In this document: one piece after another, positions 31,850-42,474 of the stretch
Layout: every line of letters begins with the position of its first letter
Numbering within the stretch: position 1 is the first letter of the stretch
Assembly (NCBI GenBank): GCA_031213475.1
Contig: JARUPZ010000005.1
Span: 8,986,988-9,050,987 of the forward strand
Direction: 5' to 3'
DNA from: Nereocystis luetkeana
Taxonomy: Eukaryota > Sar > Phaeophyceae > Laminariales > Laminariaceae
Length of the DNA: 64,000 nucleotides
Translations under genes and position numbers: made by a program
The notes under the pieces: model-generated
The model's input: only the letters and a program-made list of their open reading frames with translations
Told to the model about the DNA's origin: nothing
Databases searched by the model: none

Positions 31850-32149
31850 ACGCGATATCATCGGACGCTCTCCCCCCTCGACCGAAGGCAGCGATACCAT
31901 GATACTCTTGATCGAGAGAGTGACAGCAACTACGCCTCTATTGTGGCAAGGTCATTTTGATAAGGATAAGCAAAGAAATGCGCGTGTAACTGATGAGGAA
32001 GGTCTGCCGCTGTACATTCCCAACCCAACAACTGACTTCTGAGCAAAGGAAAGAAGAAGAAAACACGCTCAACTCGATGAGCAGGTCAGTCTCATGGATG
32101 GAGGGCCTAGACGTATAGCGAAGGATGAAGACAATAAGACCCAACTCAG

Positions 32150-32990
32150 AGCGGGGGGTGGTGGGGGGGGCTCGAAACCGTGGGTCAGTGCAAGGATCAA
32201 CGGGATTACCGAGAATGGGCGAGCAAGTTTCGTATGTCGATGGGTCTCCATTCGCAGGAACTTCTGAAGATCCTCGACGGAGAAAAGTGCCCTGAAGGCG
32301 AGGGAACCGACGCTGCCACTGCAGCATCCAACTGGAAAAGTTGTAACAACCAGTTGCACTCCCTTATCTACTTCTCCACCGTCGAATCTGCCAACATCAC
32401 CACGAAGCCCTTCCAAGGCAAGTCTGGGGGCGAAATGGGCAACGGAGCTGCGGCCTGGGCGGCCCTCAAGGAGCGTTTCGCCGGCAACACCAAATAATCC
32501 CGGCGAGTCTTCAGGGAGCAGCTCCACGCCGCCGAGCTCCGACATGGTCAGAACGTCATCGACTTCCTGGCGACCATGGACGACCTCAAGCTTCGGCTTG
32601 AAGATATGGGAGAGTCCACACCGAAGGAGACGTTCGAGGACCTGGTGCTAAATACTCTCGTCCACTCGTCGGAGTACAGTTTCCTGCGGGACATGCACTA
32701 CAGGCAACCGTTCCCAGACGTCGCAGAAATCTAGCGAACAGCTGTAAACTATTTTATCGACGCACAGTCAAGGAAGTCGTCGGGGCCCGCGGTCTCAGGC
32801 CGTGGTGCGGCAATGGCCGCGACCAACAAAGACCGATGCCACCACTGCAACGAGTACTAGGCCACTTTCAGCGCGACTGCCCTAACCCGGGCAAGAAGAG
32901 CCGGTCGAAGTCGGGAAAGTCGCGGTGGAAGAACAAGGGGAGGCAAGGCGGTGGAGACCCCTCTCCAAAGTGGTGCAGCTACCGCAAGAC
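32150..32990 (+). CDS. Gag region of the outer copia element
   Basis: The stretch reads as a copia-type Gag, seen in pieces. It has a W-x-x-KFRMSMGLHSQELL block near 32210, an AAWAALKERFAG block near 32450, further on FLATMDDLKLRLEDMGE, and a zinc-knuckle-like CHHCNE...GHFQRDCPN block near 32837-32885. The order matches the UBN2/gag family followed by a CCHC knuckle. It ends where the inner copia element is inserted. Confidence 0.6.
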
Positions 32991-33002
32991 GACTACCTGG
33001 TA

Positions 33003-33249
33003 TGTTCGTTTGAATCGTTCCAGCAGCGACGGTTACAAGTTGTAGAGGGTTGCGTAGATATTCGCAGGCGTTATTGTGAATTTTGCCGTGTGCTCATCAT
33101 GAGGAGAGTTCGAGCACTTCGTTCTCCGTTCCGAGCTGCGAGCTAGGCTCCGCTCTCTCTCTCCTCCTCTGTCCTCTACTACAACGACTATAAATAATCT
33201 CATCAGACCACGTGGTGGCCAAGGCATCCAGGTTTGGACTCTACGAACA
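33003..33249 (+). repeat. 5' LTR of the inner copia element
   Basis: It is 247 bp. It contains CTATAAATAATC near 33190, which could be the core promoter TATA box of the element. Confidence 0.93.
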
Positions 33250-33290
33250 CACTAGTGATTGAACGTTTGAGGTCTGGTACCAGAAGCCAA

Positions 33291-34192
33291 GATGCCTTCG
33301 GAGAGGTCGGCTCACGTGGAGCACGATTCTTCGAGTGAAATTCAACAGCTGCGACGCGAGGTCAAGCTGGCTTTGGAGCAAAGCGAGGCATCGATGATGT
33401 ATGCCATGAGGAGCATGATGACCTAGTTCATGAGGAACAACAGTCGATCGGAGCCAGGCGGCGCTGAAGGCAGCGTTGCTGGAAGAGAGAGCCCAGCAGA
33501 GGTAGGAACCACTGCTGTAGGGGAAAGCCCACGAGGGGCAGTACCCACTGCTGAAGTACGAGAGACTACTGCTGCTGTTGAAGCAGGCATTGGTCGATCG
33601 GAGTCCGGCAGCGCTGAGGGTAGCGCTGCTGTAGGGGAGAGCCCACAAGGGGCAGTACCCACTGCTGTACGAGACACTACAGAAGGAGATGACACGATTT
33701 TGCGTGAAAGTGCTTAGCGTAATTTCGTAGCGACAGGACGCGGCGAAACTGCGATCGTCTGTCGAGGTTGGCCCACGAAGGGTTCAGCCAGACCAGCCTG
33801 GGAGAGCGGGAGAGAGAGGTTCATACCTCAGCCGTGCGTCTGGTGGTGACTCGACCGCGACTGCCGGTGGCAATGGCAACAGTGCCAAAACCGCCGAAGG
33901 TAGTACCTTCGCAGGGAGGTGCTTCAGATGTGGCAAGAAGGGCCACAGGGTTGCAAACTGCACGGTGAAGCTGTGCAATGGATGCAACGGACGGGGGCAC
34001 ACTGCTGATGTCTGCCCCACGTCGAAAGAAGAAGCTGTCATGGCAGTGGCAAGCGAGGTTGGAGCAAGGGGCAACGACCAAGAAAAAGGTACGGCCCAGG
34101 CCTCAGCTTTCAAGGCCGAGGAGACAGGTGGTCAGAACGATGATGGTTCGGGGGAAGGGGAGCCTCCTTGGCAGGTAGGAGACGAGGCATAG
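33291..34192 (+). CDS. Gag region with two zinc knuckles, inner copia element
   Basis: The region starts at MPSERSAHVEHDSSSEIQQL (ATG at 33291) with a short coiled-coil-like segment. It continues with duplicated GESPRGAVPTA-type peptides (about 33430-33690). CFRCGKKGHRVANC and then CNGCNGRGHTADVC near 33920-34018 are two C-x2-C-x4-H-x4-C knuckles in series that would bind RNA. The DSGAST-like protease start follows near 34200. Confidence 0.65.
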
Positions 34193-34351
34193 ATATGTGA
34201 TAGTGGTGCGTCTACTCACATGACGCCCTCAGCGGATTGCATGATCAACTATAGAGAATGCAACATCAAACTGCGGATCGCCGATGGATCCACTCGATCG
34301 ATCGAAAGTTACGGTGACATACGCGTTGCCTTTTGATCCGAAAACAGTCTC

Positions 34352-36361
34352 GTGCAAGTGCTGCTTACGAATGTTGCGCACGTGCCGGATCTCCGCTACC
34401 ACCTATTTTCCCTGCCCACTCTCGTCAAAAACGGCCACACTTTCGCAGGGCGCCCCACGGGGGTTGTAGTCAGGCTCAAGTCAGAGCGTTCGATCGTGTT
34501 TCCGCTGGGTGGGACCCTCTGCAGCCTGTACGGCTACCGGGTTGACCGCAGTTGTGGGGAACCTGCCTGTGCTGTACTCACCCCGGGGCAACCGCCTCAC
34601 AAGTCTGCGATTAACATCAATGACTTCCACTCCGCTGCTGGACACTCCCACGAGGTACTACTCCGCAAGACCGCGGAGCAGCAAGGGATTGTCCTCGAGG
34701 GAGAGCTGCTGGAGTGCCGAGGGTGCTCCATGGCGAAGGGTCTCCGCAACGGCATCAAGCAGTCCACACACACACGAACAGATAAGAAGCTTGGGAGGGT
34801 TTTTGTGGATTTGAGTGGACCTAAGGTGGTAGAGTCTCTCGGAAGGAAGCGGTTTACTCTCGTAGTGCGCGACGATTTTTCACGGTATACGTGGGTGTAC
34901 TTTATGCGCCACAAGTCGGACGCCACGGAATTGTTCGAGCGGTTTCTTGCGGATTGTCGTGCAGACGGTGTCCCTTCTACGGTGGTAATCGCCCGATCTG
35001 ATGGAGGTAGCGAATTCCGCGGGGGCAAGTTTGGCGACCTGTGCAGATCACGAGGGATCAAGCAGGAATTCACGACGGCCGGCAGCCCCCAATTCAACGG
35101 AGTAGCAGAGCGCGCGCTGGGTTTGATCGAGACGGCCGCAATGGCGGGCCGAATCCAGGCTAAAGAGCTTTTTCCCGGCGCGCAACTCCCGGCCACTGCG
35201 TCTTTGTGGGCGGAAGCGTCCCACTGGGCGTGTGACGCCTTGAACCGCACAGCAACGACAGCTAACCCTGAGAGCAAGTCGTCGCATGAGATGTGGCACG
35301 GTAGCTCCCCCCCAGTAGTACTACTACCTTTCCTCAAGCCTGGCTACTGCAAGGTGAAGAGGGAAAACAAGTCACAGGCGAAAGCACAAGAGTACTTTTA
35401 CCTTGGCCCTGCACCCAACTACCCCCGAGACTCAGTACAAGTATTGACGAGGCAACGCACTGTGCTAATCACGCGAAATGTCACCCGGCAACGCGTGTCG
35501 CCTGCACCACCTGTACCTACCCAGGCGAATGAATCTCTGTCGACGGAAAAGGGGGGGTCCGAGGCGGACGATGTGAGCACGTCGGATCGAGGTGGTGGGG
35601 GGATGGTGGATGAGCTGGACGATGGTCTGGCTCACTTGAACGACCTCGACGTGACGTGGGGTTTTGACCTGGACGCGTTTATGCGGGAGCACATACATCA
35701 GGTACCTGCCGCCGGCGAGGCCGGCGACGAAACACCCGAGACGATGGGTTCGTCTCAAGGGGGCGCCGTGGACCCCTCCTCGGCCCCGAGGGGGAGGGCC
35801 GAAAGCGACCCGGGTGCAGCATCAGCCTCCGACACCGCCCAAGGGGACGGTAGGGGTCCCCCTGCGATCCTGTCGGGTAGGCCAGCACACGAGCTCAGCA
35901 GCTGGGGACGGCTCCCTCCAAGGGTACGGGGCCGGACCCGGGGTCAGAGCCAACGCCTGGAGGGTGAACCTGCGGTGAACCAGCTAAGGATGGTTAAAGG
36001 AACCGCAGACGCGCTGCTTGCGGCAGCGTATAAGTGGTCGACGACGCCTGGGAGTATCCTGAATCGTACGTCATGGACGACGGAGGACGCAGTGGCATTG
36101 ATGGCCAGAGGACCTGCTGTGGAGAATAAAGGGGAGTTGAGCGTGTGCATGCCGAGTGGTTTCCCGGAAGACGTAGAACCGCCCCCGCAGTCCGTAGCAG
36201 ATGTAGAGCGTTCACGGAGTAAAGCGACGTGGCACGAGGCCATGCAAATTGAGTTGGACGGTCATAAAACGATCGGTACCTATGAAGCCGCGACACCGCC
36301 ACGAGGGCGGAAACCTGTAAGCGCGAAGTGGGTGTTCACCTACAAGACAAGGAGGGCATGA
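34352..36361 (+). CDS. Pre-integrase, integrase and start of reverse transcriptase, inner copia element
   Basis: The 669-residue frame carries the GAG-pre-integrase block (FHSAAGHSHEVLL ... LECRGCSMAK) with the His/Cys zinc site. The integrase core follows, with FVDLSGP (first Asp), ARSDGGSEF (second Asp) and the conserved Glu in QFNGVAERALG. A long acidic, Ser/Gly-rich linker follows, then the start of the copia reverse transcriptase (ATWHEAMQIELDGH, PVSAKWVFTYK). The enzyme inserts element cDNA into chromosomes. Confidence 0.88.
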   Translation: MQVLLTNVAHVPDLRYHLFSLPTLVKNGHTFAGRPTGVVVRLKSERSIVFPLGGTLCSLYGYRVDRSCGEPACAVLTPGQPPHKSAININDFHSAAGHSHEVLLRKTAEQQGIVLEGELLECRGCSMAKGLRNGIKQSTHTRTDKKLGRVFVDLSGPKVVESLGRKRFTLVVRDDFSRYTWVYFMRHKSDATELFERFLADCRADGVPSTVVIARSDGGSEFRGGKFGDLCRSRGIKQEFTTAGSPQFNGVAERALGLIETAAMAGRIQAKELFPGAQLPATASLWAEASHWACDALNRTATTANPESKSSHEMWHGSSPPVVLLPFLKPGYCKVKRENKSQAKAQEYFYLGPAPNYPRDSVQVLTRQRTVLITRNVTRQRVSPAPPVPTQANESLSTEKGGSEADDVSTSDRGGGGMVDELDDGLAHLNDLDVTWGFDLDAFMREHIHQVPAAGEAGDETPETMGSSQGGAVDPSSAPRGRAESDPGAASASDTAQGDGRGPPAILSGRPAHELSSWGRLPPRVRGRTRGQSQRLEGEPAVNQLRMVKGTADALLAAAYKWSTTPGSILNRTSWTTEDAVALMARGPAVENKGELSVCMPSGFPEDVEPPPQSVADVERSRSKATWHEAMQIELDGHKTIGTYEAATPPRGRKPVSAKWVFTYKTRRA

Positions 36362-36404
36362 TGGTAAAGACAAAGGCCAGACTTGTGCTAAAGGTTTTAG
36401 CCAG

Positions 36405-37256
36405 GTGCAGGAAGTAGATTACTTCCAAACGTTTGCACCAACTTCTTCGCCAGCGTCAGTTAAAATTCTGGCGGCTGTTGCCAACGAATGTGGTCTGAAG
36501 AGTTTTCATCTAGACGTCGCACAAGCTTTTGTTCGCGCGAAACTCGACGCCGAGATATACGTGAAACTACCCGGTGGGTGTGGTGACATGTCAGGAATGA
36601 TCATCCGCTTGAACAGATCACTGTATGGTCTATGGCAGAGCGGACGGCAGTGGGCCGGATTGTTGGTAGAGACCGTGGTAGAGTACGGTATGGAGCAGTG
36701 TAGGTCTGACCCGTGTGTTTTTCGCATGGTTGTGGACGGCAAGGTAGAACTGATCATGGCCGTCCATGTAGATGACATCGTAGTCGCAGGATCGGACGAG
36801 ACATGCAGAGATTTCCATGCCGCGCTAGTTACGAAATTCCCCACAAATAACCTCGGCGAACTGACTTGGTATACTGGTTGTGCTTTCAAACGCGACTGGG
36901 AATTGGGAGCATTGGAGATTACGCAGAAGGCGTTTATTGAGAGCATGCTGAATCGTTTTGGTGTTAACTCATCCTCTGACATCCCCGCGACCCCCGGTGT
37001 GGAACTAGGTCCAAGAGAGGAGGGCGGAATTTGGAGGAGACTGGCCGTACAGGGAGGCTGTGGGCAGCTTGATGTGGCTGTCGACCATGACGAGGCCGGA
37101 CATCTCGAACGCTGTGCGTGCTGTGGCGCGCCACTCCCGCAACCCAAGGGAGAGGCATTGGAAGGCAGTTTTGAAGATTATGGTTTACCTCCATGGGTCC
37201 ATGTTTATGGGATTGACTTTTGTGCGGGGTTCGGGATTGGATTTGACTGCGTATAG
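36405..37256 (+). CDS. Reverse transcriptase region, inner copia element
   Basis: VDYFQTFAPTSSPASVKILAA, FHLDVAQAFVRAKLDAEIYV and LNRSLYGLWQSGRQW match the copia RVT_2 family. The MAVHVDDIVVAGSD stretch holds the catalytic VDD of the palm. LGELTWYTGC and ALEITQKAFIESML continue the usual order. It copies element RNA into DNA in particles. Confidence 0.85.
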   Translation: MQEVDYFQTFAPTSSPASVKILAAVANECGLKSFHLDVAQAFVRAKLDAEIYVKLPGGCGDMSGMIIRLNRSLYGLWQSGRQWAGLLVETVVEYGMEQCRSDPCVFRMVVDGKVELIMAVHVDDIVVAGSDETCRDFHAALVTKFPTNNLGELTWYTGCAFKRDWELGALEITQKAFIESMLNRFGVNSSSDIPATPGVELGPREEGGIWRRLAVQGGCGQLDVAVDHDEAGHLERCACCGAPLPQPKGEALEGSFEDYGLPPWVHVYGIDFCAGFGIGFDCV

Positions 37257-37716
37257 TGATGCTGGCAAGTCGAACGATAGGCGCTCGGTATCGGGGACGG
37301 TAATTACCCTAGGGGGTGCGGCCGTCAGTTGGGCAAGTAGCACGCAGAGGTGTGTTACGTTGTCGACAGCAGAAGCAGAGTATGCTACCCTGGGTGAAGG
37401 GGTGAAGGAAGCTTTGTTTACGGGCGCGATGTTGTCGTGTATTTGTCCTGAGCTAAGCGGATCATGTGTTCGGGTTTTCGGAGGATAACCAGGGGGGCAT
37501 AGCGTTGGCTGAGAACCCTCTTAGTTCTGCGCGGAGTAAGCATATTGACGTGCGGTTTCGTTTTGTCTGAGAGCTACTTCGTGCTAAGAAGATCGACATT
37601 CAGTTCGTAGCTTCGCAAGAGCAGCACGCGGATATTTTGACGAAGTCCCTTGCTGCGACCCCTTTTAAGGCTCATCGTAGGTTCTTATTGAATCTGCCTT
37701 TGGAGGGTGAATAAGG
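37060..37716 (+). CDS. RNase H region, inner copia element
   Basis: MGSLMWLSTMTRPDISNAVRA, LTAYSDAGKSNDRRSVSG, WASSTQRCVTLSTAEAEYA and, further on, a HADILTKSL block are the standard copia RNase H signatures (YSDA, STAEAEY, ADxLTK). It ends just before the 3' untranslated part of the element. Confidence 0.82.
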
Positions 37717-38028
37717 GGGTATGAGCATTGTTCGATGTGTACCATGTTTGAGTGATACGAGGAATAATTTGTCAGGTAGTCAACCCTGCGCTACTTTGAG
37801 GGGCATGGGGGAGTAGGGCACCGCTTGGCATTTTATTTTCCGGCCATGGTCATCGTTTGGAGTGCGGCCGTTGTTCAATTGCAATGGTTTGGAGTATATG
37901 TGTTATACAGGGGGGTTTGACCCGGTGGCCGGGTGTCCTCCTGCGGGACTGTCGTTGGCTGTTCTGAGATCCTAGCAAGTCTTGAATGTCTCTTCGGTCT
38001 CGTCACTGCTGTGAAGAGCCAGGGAGGG
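37717..38028 (+). other. 3' untranslated part of the inner copia element
   Basis: It runs from the end of RNase H to the 3' LTR. AGGGAGGG immediately before the LTR is a plausible polypurine tract. No other feature is seen. Confidence 0.55.
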
Positions 38029-38272
38029 TGTTCGTTTGGATCGTTCCAGCAGCGACGGTTACAACTTGTAGAGGGTTGCGTATATCTTCGCAGGCGTTAT
38101 TGTGAATTTTGCTGTGTGTTCATGAGGAGAGTTTGAGCACTCCGTTCTCCGCTCCGAGCTGCGAGCTAGGCTCCACTCTCTCTCTCCTCCTCTGTCCTAT
38201 AATACAACGACTATAAAGAATCTCATCAGACCACGTGGTGGTCAGGGCATCCAGGTTTGGACTCTACGAACA
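38029..38272 (+). repeat. 3' LTR of the inner copia element
   Basis: It is 244 bp, with the same ends as the 5' LTR, followed by the GACTA target duplication at 38273. Confidence 0.93.
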
Positions 38273-38293
38273 GACTAGTCACGGCGACAATAA

Positions 38294-39433
38294 GTGCAGG
38301 GCTCAGCGAGAGATCCAGTCGCTGACTGCACGCCTGGCGATGCTGCAGCCTCCGGGGCAAGGCACTTTCGCTCACGTCGGGAGCGCACACCAGGCCGCTC
38401 TTCCTCAACCACCGTCAGGGGCTGCTGGTTTTGCTCACGTCGGGAGCGCGCCCGTGGCTCCGCCTCCTCCAAGACACAGAACAATTTTGGCTACTCGTTC
38501 ACCGCGATGGGCGTGATCCTACCAGCAGCGGCCACGCCGTCTCGTGGGGCTCTCACCGCGGAGTCCGGTGCTGAACCGGCGGAACCTGCGTCTGCTCCAG
38601 CGGCATCACTGCCGAACTACCGTCTACCCGATGGGGTCTTACGAGCGCTCATGGCGAGCACTCCCGACATGTCAGGTGAAGGTGGGCTTCACACCGACGG
38701 CACGTACATGGAGCTGCTAGTGGGCGGCGGGGCATCATTCAATTTCGTCGACCCGGAGCTGATCCCGGGACTGCCAGCCTCAATGCGGGGCTATGAACCT
38801 CTACAGGTTCCTCACCAGATCGTCGCGGCTGGCAAGCACATCCTGTATGGGGTAGCTGCGGGCACCATCAACGGCACCATTACCGATGACGATGGGAACA
38901 AGCGGGACTTCTCCTTCCATGCAATCATCGTCCCTGGACGGGGGACTAACCTGTTCTCCGTCTCCCTGGTCATGGTAGAGGGGATGGCTGCACTGTGCTA
39001 CCTGGACAAACCGCGGTTGGAGAAGGGCGACCTCGTTGTGGCGAAGAAAACCTTGGGTGTCGACGCAACGACCGGACAAAATATGTGCTCCATCGCTGTG
39101 GCGCTTGAAAACCGTTCTGGAATCTCCGTGAAGCCTAACGGTGCTACTTTAAAGGTGGTTTCTGCTGACCTGTGACATCGTCGCATGGGTCATGCCAACC
39201 GCAACAGCATGGAAGTTCTGCGGAAGACGCCGCACAGCGGTGTCGAATACAACGGTAACCTAACGCCGTGCGACGTCTGCCCATTCGGCAAGAGTGAGCA
39301 ACAACCCCACCCGAAGCAAGCGTCGTATGGCGTCCAGCGGCCGTTTGAGCATGCCACTGTTGACGCCATGGGGCCGGTCGACCCTCCGGCACTGGGCGGC
39401 TACACCTACGCCACCAAGTTGTTGACCAGCTGA
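38294..39433 (+). CDS. Protease and pre-integrase region, outer copia element
   Basis: The main frame (38294-39175) runs through a Pro/Ala-rich linker to a protease-like TYMELLVGGGASFNFVDPEL block, then ILYGVAAGTINGTI and GTNLFSVSLVMVEG, which mark the usual stretch between protease and integrase. The next frame (39185-39433) has MGHANRNSMEVLRKT and LTPCDVCPFGKSEQQ, the His/Cys zinc site of the pre-integrase domain. Confidence 0.75.
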
Positions 39434-39489
39434 CGAAGTGGGAGGAGATCTTCCTCACCAAGAGCAAGACGCACACTATCGACTCCCTC

Positions 39490-40533
39490 GTGCTGTTCAA
39501 CAAGGCCGTCGTGATTCCGTCCGGAGAGCGTTTAGTCCGCCTGAGAGGGGATGAAGGTACGGAGTTTTTGAGTGAGGAGTTCCGCCGATACTGTCTAGAC
39601 ATCGGCGTCAAGTTGGAGTTTGCGTCTACGAACACCCCTCAGCAGATCGGCGCGAACGAGCGGGCAGGTCGAACGCTTGCTGGTATCGTGTGCTGTTTGC
39701 TTGCTGATTCGGGTCTCCCGAGTTTCCTCTGGGGGGAGTTGATGCTGACAGCTGTCTATCTGACCAAACGGGTCCCACATGCGGCGTTGAGCAATTCTAC
39801 GCCCTACAAGGCACTCTACGGCAACGATGCTTACCTCGGGAACATTCGAGTGATCCGGGCTAGGTCGTTTGTACACGTAGAGACCCACACCAATAAATTG
39901 GAGCCGCCTGCTTGGGAAGGACGCCTGGTTGGATACTGCACGGACAGTAAGTCTTATGGGGGCTACAATCCAGCGATGAAACGTGTCAGAGAGAGTCGAA
40001 ATGTTATCTTCATTGAGACCCCCTCTGCACTACCTCGCGTGGAGGTCGGTGGTATTGACGACGGAAAGTTCACGTACGACGAGAGCGACGACTTGGTGAG
40101 GGATGTGCGCGAATACATGTCTAACCAAGAAACCGGCTCGCCTTCTCCATACCTAGACGCTGCAGAGCCGTTAGTGACTGATCTTTTGGGGCAAATCCGT
40201 GATGTCACCGACCGCGACCTTGTCATCAGCCCTGTTGCTCCGACCCCGCCTGTGTCGCCTGGGGGAGTGAGCCCTTCCGATCAGAGTTCTCCGTCATCTT
40301 TCCCTCCGCCATCTGGTGCTGCGCCCGGTGGTTCTTCGCGTGGTGGTTCTTCGCGTGGTGGTTCTTCACGTGGTGGTTCTGCGTCGCGCGGAGGTCGCGC
40401 GATTACACCGGCCGTAACCAGATCTGCCGCGAGCCAGCCCAACGCCAGGACCCTCAGCGAACTGAGACGGCTCGGTTTTGCGTACTTCACGAAGGGACGT
40501 CGCTCACAAGGACGGTATGTCTCGATTCGTTGA
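39490..40533 (+). CDS. Integrase core and linker, outer copia element
   Basis: The 347-residue frame has RLRGDEGTEFLSEEFRRYC (second catalytic Asp), NTPQQIGANERAGRTLAG (catalytic Glu in the ANERAGRT block) and LPSFLWGELMLTAVYLTKRVP. These match the copia integrase. A Pro/Ser-rich linker follows, with a run of four GGSSRGGSSR-type repeats near 40325-40385. Confidence 0.85.
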   Translation: MLFNKAVVIPSGERLVRLRGDEGTEFLSEEFRRYCLDIGVKLEFASTNTPQQIGANERAGRTLAGIVCCLLADSGLPSFLWGELMLTAVYLTKRVPHAALSNSTPYKALYGNDAYLGNIRVIRARSFVHVETHTNKLEPPAWEGRLVGYCTDSKSYGGYNPAMKRVRESRNVIFIETPSALPRVEVGGIDDGKFTYDESDDLVRDVREYMSNQETGSPSPYLDAAEPLVTDLLGQIRDVTDRDLVISPVAPTPPVSPGGVSPSDQSSPSSFPPPSGAAPGGSSRGGSSRGGSSRGGSASRGGRAITPAVTRSAASQPNARTLSELRRLGFAYFTKGRRSQGRYVSIR

Positions 40534-40584
40534 GTACGCGTATGCCGTGCAGACTATGCAACCGGGAGCTCGTACGCCGAAGTC

Positions 40585-41577
40585 ATGAAGCTTCCAGACG
40601 CAAAATTTTGGGGAGCTGCTGGAGACAAGGAAATGGCTAGTCTTCACGAGCTAGGAGTTTACAAGCTTGTTCCGCGATCTTCTGCTCCTCCGGGACAGAA
40701 AGTCATCAACTCCAGGTGGGTTCTGAAGCGTAAAGCTGACAACTCATACAAGGCGCGGGTGGTGGCTTAAGGCTGGAACCAGGTTCCGGGCCTGAACTGT
40801 GGGAACACGTTTGCTCCGGTTTGCCGTTTGCACAGCATCCGAATGGTGCTAGCCATTGCAGCGGAGCTGGACTTGGAGGTTGTTCAGCTGGACGTGAAAA
40901 CTGCTTTTCTGTATGCTGATATTGAGGAGGAAGTGTTCGTAGCACAGCCGCTTGGTTACGAGACTAAGGACAAGGATGGAGGCCCTCTGGTCACGAGGCT
41001 GGAGAAAAGCCTCTGCGAGCTAGCTCAAAGCCCCGGGAATTGGTTCCACATCCTTGACCCCGTTCTAAAGGTCATAGGTTTCATCCCTCTGAAGTCCGGC
41101 ACCTGCATCTACATATACCAGCATAAAAGTGGCACCGTCATCCTCACCTTGTACGTGGACGATCTACTCGTGATTGGTGGCAACATCGACGTGATCGAGA
41201 AGGTTGAGGCACAGCTATTGGACAGGTTCAAGATGACCGACATGGGCGATGTGTCGCGTGCATTTGGGCTGCAGGTCAACCGCAACCGTGCGGAGAAGAC
41301 GCTCAAAATCGACAAGGAGGACTACACCAAGTCCGCCCTGGAGCGATTTGGGGTTGCCAACTGCAAGCCTACGCTAACCCCCGGTTACGGGCCTGAACTC
41401 TCCACCAAGCAGCCGGAGGGGACACTGCTGAACGCTGACGAGAAGCAGAGGTACCAAGCGATAGCAGGAGCGGTCATGTACCTGGCCTCTGTTCTCAGGT
41501 ACCAGGTACGACATTATGTACAGCTCGAGTCAAATCTCTCGTGCTATGTCAAATCCGTCGAAAGTGCACATACATGA
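40585..41577 (+). CDS. Reverse transcriptase region, outer copia element
   Basis: VINSRWVLKRKADNSYKARVVA begins the domain. FAPVCRLHSIRMVLAIAA, VQLDVKTAFLYADIEEEVFV, LEKSLCELAQSPGNWF and LTLYVDDLLVIGG (VDD of the active site) follow in RVT_2 order, then DRFKMTDMGDVSRAFGLQV. The copia assignment is secure. Confidence 0.85.
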
Positions 41578-42084
41578 TGGCGGCCAAGCACATTCTGCGG
41601 TACCTGGCAGGGTCCACTGACTTTAGCATAGTGTACAAGAAGGGAGGCTTTAAGCTCACGGCCTTCTCGGACTCTGACTGGGCTAACAACCCGGACAACG
41701 GCAAGTCGACGTCGTGCTACATCCTGATGTTGGCCAGGGCTCCCATCAGCTTCAAGTCTGGTCTTCAAAGCCTTACAGCCATGTCCACAACGGAAGCTGA
41801 GCTGGTCGCATCGGCACTCGCGATGAAAGAAGCCGTGTTCTGCATGAACATGCTGACGGAGCTAGGGTTTGGGGAGCAGTTCGTTCAAGTGCCGCTTCAC
41901 TGCAACAACACTGCAACTCTACATGCTCTTGGAAGCCGTTCGTACAGTTCTCGAACCAAGCACATTGCACTCCGTCACTTCGACTCACTACATCTCCACC
42001 AAAGACAACGCCGCCGACATCGAGACCAAGCATTTTGCCAAGCCGCGTTTCCAGCAGCTACTTGACATCATCAGCAACGTCTGA
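41578..42084 (+). CDS. RNase H region, outer copia element
   Basis: AAKHILRYLAGS, LTAFSDSDWANNPDNGKSTS, SLTAMSTTEAELVASALAMKEA and SSRTKHIALRHFDSL, then a DIETKHFAKPRFQQL block, match copia RNase H. It ends about 390 bp before the 3' LTR. Confidence 0.8.
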
Positions 42085-42474
42085 TGTTAACGTCGTCGTC
42101 AACATCTTGTGATACATGCTTGTGTCACCAACCTTGTGTTTGTGTTTTTGTGGTTGTTTTGTGCATCTGTTTTTTGTGCAAATCAGCTTGCTACTTCAAT
42201 AGTCAACGTTCGGTCTCGCACCATTATTTCTGGTTGAACGAGCCATGTACGATTTAAGGCCATGGTCAGATTGGTTTGTGCAGGATACGATAGCAGTACT
42301 TTTACAAGCACATAAATGTATGCACGTAAGGTTTCTACTATTAAATAGTTAACGTATCGAATGAGCTTGCTTGCAGTAGTATGGAGTTATTTCTTGACTT
42401 CTTCTATTATCACAGACTTGATTTGTTTTTTATGACTTTATTTTTCTATCATTAAATTTCACATTGAGGGGGAG
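42085..42474 (+). other. 3' untranslated part of the outer copia element
   Basis: AT-rich sequence ends in ACATTGAGGGGGAG, a typical copia polypurine tract that primes plus-strand DNA synthesis. Confidence 0.7.

Larger units (their letters stand above)
33003..38272 (+). mobile_element. Inner Ty1/copia retrotransposon fossil, nested
   Basis: The 5.27-kb element has LTRs at 33003-33249 and 38029-38272, both TGTTCGTTTG...CTACGAACA, with inverted ends TGTTCG/CGAACA. GACTA at 38273-38277 equals GACTA at 32991-32995. Seven bases, CCTGGTA, lie between the left GACTA and the LTR, making one of the TACCTGGTA motifs. Parts are Gag with two zinc knuckles, integrase, reverse transcriptase and RNase H. 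By eye the LTRs differ at about 15 bases (roughly 6%), so it is older than the gypsy element. It is broken, with a handful of breaks. Its insertion into Gag of the outer copia element shows the order of events. Confidence 0.92.

Noticed and set aside
33271-33290. Primer binding site TCTGGTACCAGAAGCC in the inner copia element
   Set aside because: It resembles the common TGGTATCAGAGC site but lies ~20 bp from the LTR edge instead of next to it, so I do not assign a tRNA primer.
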